A DNA stretch of 64,000 bases from Sphingobacteriales bacterium 44-61 (GTDB lineage: Bacteria; Bacteroidota; Bacteroidia; Chitinophagales; Chitinophagaceae): NCBI GenBank assembly GCA_001898405.1, contig MKTW01000008.1, forward strand, positions 54,781 through 118,780. Reading direction: 5' to 3'. Both the position numbers and the translations under genes were made by a program. Numbering within the stretch: the first letter of the stretch is position 1; every line of letters starts with the position of its first letter. This document shows positions 61,315 through 64,000 of the stretch, in pieces. Under the pieces are notes generated by a model. It searched no databases. It saw only the letters and a program-made list of their open reading frames with translations, and was not told the DNA's origin.

Positions 61315-62130
61315 TTATGGATGAGGGATCGGACTGTGAATGGAACTGTCAGGTGATTGTTTGGTGTTTGGTTCATTGGTAGGTAAATGACCATTCAATA
61401 GAATAGAATCAATTGTTTTCAGATGGCTTTTTACAGAAGGAACAAAAGTGCTGTCTGGAAAACTTATAAGCACACTGTTTTGGCTTTCTTTTTTCTTATT
61501 ATCACCTGTGGCTAAGTAAAGACAACAGGATAGTAAGGTCAAAATAATGCCAAGAGAAAGCATGAGACGTGTGGCTTTAATTAAGTCAGCTGTACTGTCT
61601 GCAACATTTTGGTTGAAAACGCCACAATTGATTAGTGCCGCAGTAATATCTTTTTTGCTCTTATTTTTGGGCGTGCTATCTTCGGTTTCCTTGAATTCAA
61701 ATAGCGAATCTATATAAAGGGCCTTTTGTGACTTCACGCCAATACACCTTAGAGAAATTAGAAGGGCTAATGTCAGTGGAATAAGCGAAATAATAATTGA
61801 CCACTTATATAATCCTCCAGGATCAGTACTCAGTAAGTAAATCGGAAGTGCGGAGACGGCAGATATGTACGTCATCAATTTGAACCCTTTTTCCTCTAAA
61901 AATTCAATTCGTTCACTTGTCTCCTTGTAAAAATCATTCGCAGTCAAAAAAAGAAAGTCATCCTCATCCTTTAAATTATCACTATTAAAGGTTTTAGAAG
62001 GTCCCTTTGCCCTTGCATGAGGTAAAACTCCATGAAGTAGTATTTCCCAGGCGCTAATTAAGAACTTCTTCTTCCCAAACTTTAATGCGGATTCTACAAT
62101 TGGGGGCATATAATCTTGCTGCTTACTCAT
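61315..62130 (-). CDS. Three-helix membrane protein coupled to the graspetide macrocyclase
   Basis: The product is 271 residues from the ATG at 62130, which overlaps the TGA stop of the ATP-grasp gene (ATGA); the longer frame from 62163 is rejected. It has a soluble N-terminus with an amphipathic, charged helix (NDFYKETSERIEFLEEKGFK), two close transmembrane helices (84-101, 110-130), a soluble loop, and a third helix (189-207). A Ser/Pro-rich tail ends PDSSIHSPIPHP. The layout recalls SLATT or Pycsar-type membrane effectors, but no specific motif proves this. Possible roles are self-protection, export or effector function; coupling shows that it belongs to the cluster. Confidence 0.75.
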   Translation of the reverse strand: MSKQQDYMPPIVESALKFGKKKFLISAWEILLHGVLPHARAKGPSKTFNSDNLKDEDDFLFLTANDFYKETSERIEFLEEKGFKLMTYISAVSALPIYLLSTDPGGLYKWSIIISLIPLTLALLISLRCIGVKSQKALYIDSLFEFKETEDSTPKNKSKKDITAALINCGVFNQNVADSTADLIKATRLMLSLGIILTLLSCCLYLATGDNKKKESQNSVLISFPDSTFVPSVKSHLKTIDSILLNGHLPTNEPNTKQSPDSSIHSPIPHP

Positions 62131-63065
62131 AGAAGTTCTTTTAAAATTTGTTCTGAAATACAAATGCCAAGTTCGAGTTCAAGCCAAACCCATTCGCCGA
62201 CGGGATTTACTTCCAGAAAAACATAATCTCCGGATGGAGTTAGGATTAAGTCAATAGCAGAATACACAAGCCCTAAGTGCTTATTGAGATTGAATAGTCG
62301 CTTCATTAAATTTTCGGGCAGTGTCGTCAGTTCATACTTTTTTACAATTTCTGGCTTTCTCCAGTCTGTTTCGTCCCCTTCCTTTAAAATCTTTACAGCA
62401 TATCCCACTTCTCCTATAATAGTCACTCTTATATCTGCTGCATTAGATACGCGTTCCTGAAGAAAAGCAGGGGTATCAAATATGGGAGACAAATTCAAAT
62501 TTGAGAATAGAGTATAATCGACTTTTGTAGTGTATATAGAAAAGACTTTTTCGTCGATTACCTGTAGGCCGTTTGAAATAGGTTTTATAATAGATTCCTT
62601 ATACTTTGTCAAGAAATCAAGAGCAATGGATAGTTTATTGGTGATAATAGTTTTTGGAGTAAGCAGCCCAAGTTGGTGAGCTGTTTGAAGTTGAAAAATC
62701 TTTCGTTCTGCTATCTGAGTGGCGAACATTGGATTGATCCATTTGGCGTGCTGTAGTGTCAGGTAAAGCCCTTCAAAGAAATGTTTTCTTTCATGGTTTA
62801 AGTACTTGTGATTTTCGCCGTCCGTACCAGTATTATATTTCACTGGTATTCGACGAAAAATTACAGATTTTGTAAATCTTAAATCAAAAATTGAGCCCTG
62901 GTTTGTGCATAGGATTTCTCCCACAGGATTAACACTAAATTCAAGTGAACCTATGTCTTCTGAATTGACCCGCAAATGAGATATTCCTCGTTGTTCTATT
63001 TTTGAGATTAGGTATTCTATACTTACATCATCCTGGTTAGAAATAATAAGCGTATGAGGCATCAT
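62127..63065 (-). CDS. ATP-grasp graspetide macrocyclase (MvdC/MvdD-like)
   Basis: This 312-residue protein has the family hallmarks: KWINP (108-112), ATP-binding Lys161 (SIIKPISNG), QERVSNAADIRVT (203-215, with Arg213), DWR (234-236), metal ligands Asp272 and Glu285, and FLEVNPVGEWVWLE (283-296). The NPxGEW end and DWR are typical of microviridin-type ligases that form ester or amide bonds between Thr/Ser/Lys and Asp/Glu side chains of a precursor. An alternative ATG lies one codon downstream. It follows three precursor genes by 24 bp and overlaps the membrane protein gene by 4 nt. Only one ligase is present. Confidence 0.93.
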   Translation of the reverse strand: MMPHTLIISNQDDVSIEYLISKIEQRGISHLRVNSEDIGSLEFSVNPVGEILCTNQGSIFDLRFTKSVIFRRIPVKYNTGTDGENHKYLNHERKHFFEGLYLTLQHAKWINPMFATQIAERKIFQLQTAHQLGLLTPKTIITNKLSIALDFLTKYKESIIKPISNGLQVIDEKVFSIYTTKVDYTLFSNLNLSPIFDTPAFLQERVSNAADIRVTIIGEVGYAVKILKEGDETDWRKPEIVKKYELTTLPENLMKRLFNLNKHLGLVYSAIDLILTPSGDYVFLEVNPVGEWVWLELELGICISEQILKELL

Positions 63066-63089
63066 TTAGATAGGAATTACCAGTTTGAA

Positions 63090-63284
63090 TTAACAGTCGC
63101 TGTGCTCGGATGAATCTACGGCCTCTCTTGTCTTGGTGATCAGTGTATGAGAAATTTTCTTATAAAAAGAAGAATCATTATTTGAAGCCACTTCATTTTT
63201 TTTCATTTCAGTGTGCTCATCATTAAGAGAACTTTTTAGCTCACTTTGTTCTCTAAAATAAAGAATTGGGTTGGTTTGTTTCAT
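63090..63284 (-). CDS. Graspetide precursor peptide 3
   Basis: This 64-residue peptide has the leader motif NPILYFR (5-11), a variable hydrophilic middle, and a C-terminal core HTLITKTREAVDSSEHSDC (46-64). Candidate donor/acceptor residues are T47, T50, T52, E54, D57 and E60, at the same spacing as in the two other precursors. It alone ends with an extra Asp-Cys. It is 2 bp downstream of precursor 2 and 24 bp before the macrocyclase gene. The final ring pattern cannot be read from sequence. Confidence 0.88.
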   Translation of the reverse strand: MKQTNPILYFREQSELKSSLNDEHTEMKKNEVASNNDSSFYKKISHTLITKTREAVDSSEHSDC

Positions 63285-63286
63285 AA

Positions 63287-63484
63287 CTAAGAAGAATGCT
63301 CTGAAGCATCAGCAGCCTCCCTTGTTCTTGTTATTAAGGTCGGCGTATTGATTACTACTTGAGCGTTTGTTTTTGTAGAATTGTTTTTCGATGGTAGAGC
63401 ATTGTTGGGATCTTCGTTTTTCAAAGTATATACATCGGAATCGGATGTTCGCCTAAAATTTAAAATTGGATTTTTGGTTTCCAT
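63287..63484 (-). CDS. Graspetide precursor peptide 2
   Basis: This 65-residue peptide has the leader motif NPILNFR (5-11) and the core TLITRTREAADASEHSS (49-65), with T49, T52, T54, E56, D59 and E62. The middle segment is Asn/Ser/Thr-rich and not conserved. Two-base spacing on both sides shows that the three precursors form one transcript. Confidence 0.88.
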   Translation of the reverse strand: METKNPILNFRRTSDSDVYTLKNEDPNNALPSKNNSTKTNAQVVINTPTLITRTREAADASEHSS

Positions 63485-63486
63485 AT

Positions 63487-63675
63487 TTATGAATGTTCAG
63501 AGGTATCGACAGCTTCGCGAGTTTCTGTAATTAACGTTTGGAATTTGTGGCGCAGTTTGAAGTCCTCATCTTTATTCGCCAAAGTAAGGGCATCTCCGTC
63601 TTTCCTATCAGGCTTTTGGATTTTCTGTATTGACCGGAAATGAAGTATAGGATTAAGTTTTTTATGTAGTTCCAT
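63487..63675 (-). CDS. Graspetide precursor peptide 1
   Basis: This 62-residue peptide has the leader motif NPILHFR (8-14), a charged middle (QKPDRKDGDALTLANKDEDF) and the core TLITETREAVDTSEHS (47-62), with T47, T50, T52, E54, D57 and E60. The core is nearly invariant across the three precursors, whereas the middle is not, the usual sign of enzyme recognition at both ends. It is the first gene after the candidate promoter at 63691-63722. Confidence 0.88.
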   Translation of the reverse strand: MELHKKLNPILHFRSIQKIQKPDRKDGDALTLANKDEDFKLRHKFQTLITETREAVDTSEHS

Positions 63676-63690
63676 GAAGAAAAATTATCA

Positions 63691-63722
63691 CTAATATTAC
63701 AATTATTTTTTGTAAGATCAAA
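63691..63722 (-). promoter_or_regulatory. Candidate Bacteroidetes-type promoter of the graspetide operon
   Basis: On the minus strand TTTG (63722-63719), a 19-nt spacer and TAATATTA (63699-63692) fit the -33 TTTG and -7 TAnnTTTG elements; the last four bases of the -7 box match only partly. It would start transcription shortly before the ATG at 63675, with a very short leader. Confidence 0.5.
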
Positions 63723-64000
63723 TGGTTAAAATCAGGTAACCACTACTTTTTAGGTTGCCATTGGCAGAAGTATATTCTTTTGCAGTTAAGTATGCCAGAA
63801 TTTGATTAGATTTGACATGAGTTCTTACACCAGTTTGCAGCAGTGAGTAAATCCGTGAGTATTGCTAATTTAGGTTTACAATTATCTGATTATCAATCTA
63901 TAAATGGGGAATTCTCATCCTGTCTTCCCGACTTGACGGGACAAAGTAGAAAAATCTACTTTTGTCCCGTTTTTATTTTGTCGTAACTTCTTGTTAATCA
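63723..64000. terminator. Right-edge intergenic region with a plus-strand terminator at 63936-63975
   Basis: No gene is seen. A stem ACGGGACAAAGTAGA (63936-63950) pairs with TCTACTTTTGTCCCGT (63955-63970) with one bulge and is followed by TTTTATTTTG. It is a strong plus-strand terminator, yet no plus-strand gene lies before it within the window, so it may end a small RNA or an antisense transcript upstream of the precursor genes. Confidence 0.6.

Noticed and set aside
1..64000. CRISPR arrays, tRNA or rRNA genes, insertion-sequence transposases, integrase and att sites
   Set aside because: I looked for regular direct repeats, cloverleaf sequences, DDE or tyrosine-recombinase motifs and saw none. 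The element ends are therefore outside the window or not recognisable by eye.

Overview
The window looks like a chromosome-borne integrative conjugative element (ICE) of the CTnDOT type and its cargo in a Bacteroidota host, most likely of the Chitinophagales/Chitinophagaceae kind. The pointers are a Bacteroidetes-type tra operon (traE to traN) with rteC, two SusC/SusD pairs driven by ECF sigma/FecR pairs, a DUF6443-type RHS protein, MauE proteins paired with small secreted proteins, and a TTTG-N19-TAnn promoter shape. No integrase, relaxase, coupling protein, rRNA or tRNA is seen, so the element runs past at least one edge.

Layout. 1-7.4 kb: a cut-off membrane protein, a RadC-like JAB protein, and a minus-strand accessory operon (ssb, J-domain protein, small proteins, DUF6908-like, DUF3560), then two nuclease-like genes (winged helix plus PD-(D/E)XK; phospholipase D fold). 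7.5-12.6 kb: an RHS polymorphic-toxin-like protein with a candidate partner and a 51-residue secreted peptide. 12.7-13.5 kb: NUMOD4 protein. 13.6-35.5 kb: two related cargo modules, each with ECF sigma, FecR, SusC, SusD and a TlpA-like thioredoxin, facing minus-strand genes for small secreted C-x6-C proteins, MauE and AraC. 36-39.2 kb: a second minus-strand accessory operon (ParB, J-domain, SWIM, small protein). 39.4-46.8 kb: a lone ATP-grasp enzyme, small unknowns, AraC, RteC, and a secreted papain-like protease with a secreted partner. 47.1-61.2 kb: the conjugation operon. 61.3-63.7 kb: a compact graspetide (omega-ester RiPP) cluster with three precursors, an ATP-grasp macrocyclase and a translationally coupled membrane protein.

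Most notable observations. (1) The graspetide cluster encodes three precursors with a near-invariant C-terminal core (T-x-x-T-x-T-R-E-A-x-D-x-S-E-H-S) and a membrane protein in place of the usual tailoring enzyme or exporter. (2) traG (the VirB4 ATPase) carries a 45-nt hairpin insertion with an in-frame TGA exactly inside its Walker A codons. The insertion is bounded by matching TCC codons; skipping it would restore a perfect GPSGSGKS, the layout of a translational-bypass element. (3) A roughly 390-nt sequence occurs twice, 5' of the two accessory operons, with several compensatory base-pair changes, which supports a structured RNA. (4) The two cargo modules suggest a redox-linked secreted-protein/SusCD system that has duplicated and rearranged.

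All family assignments come from reading motifs by eye; no database search was run.
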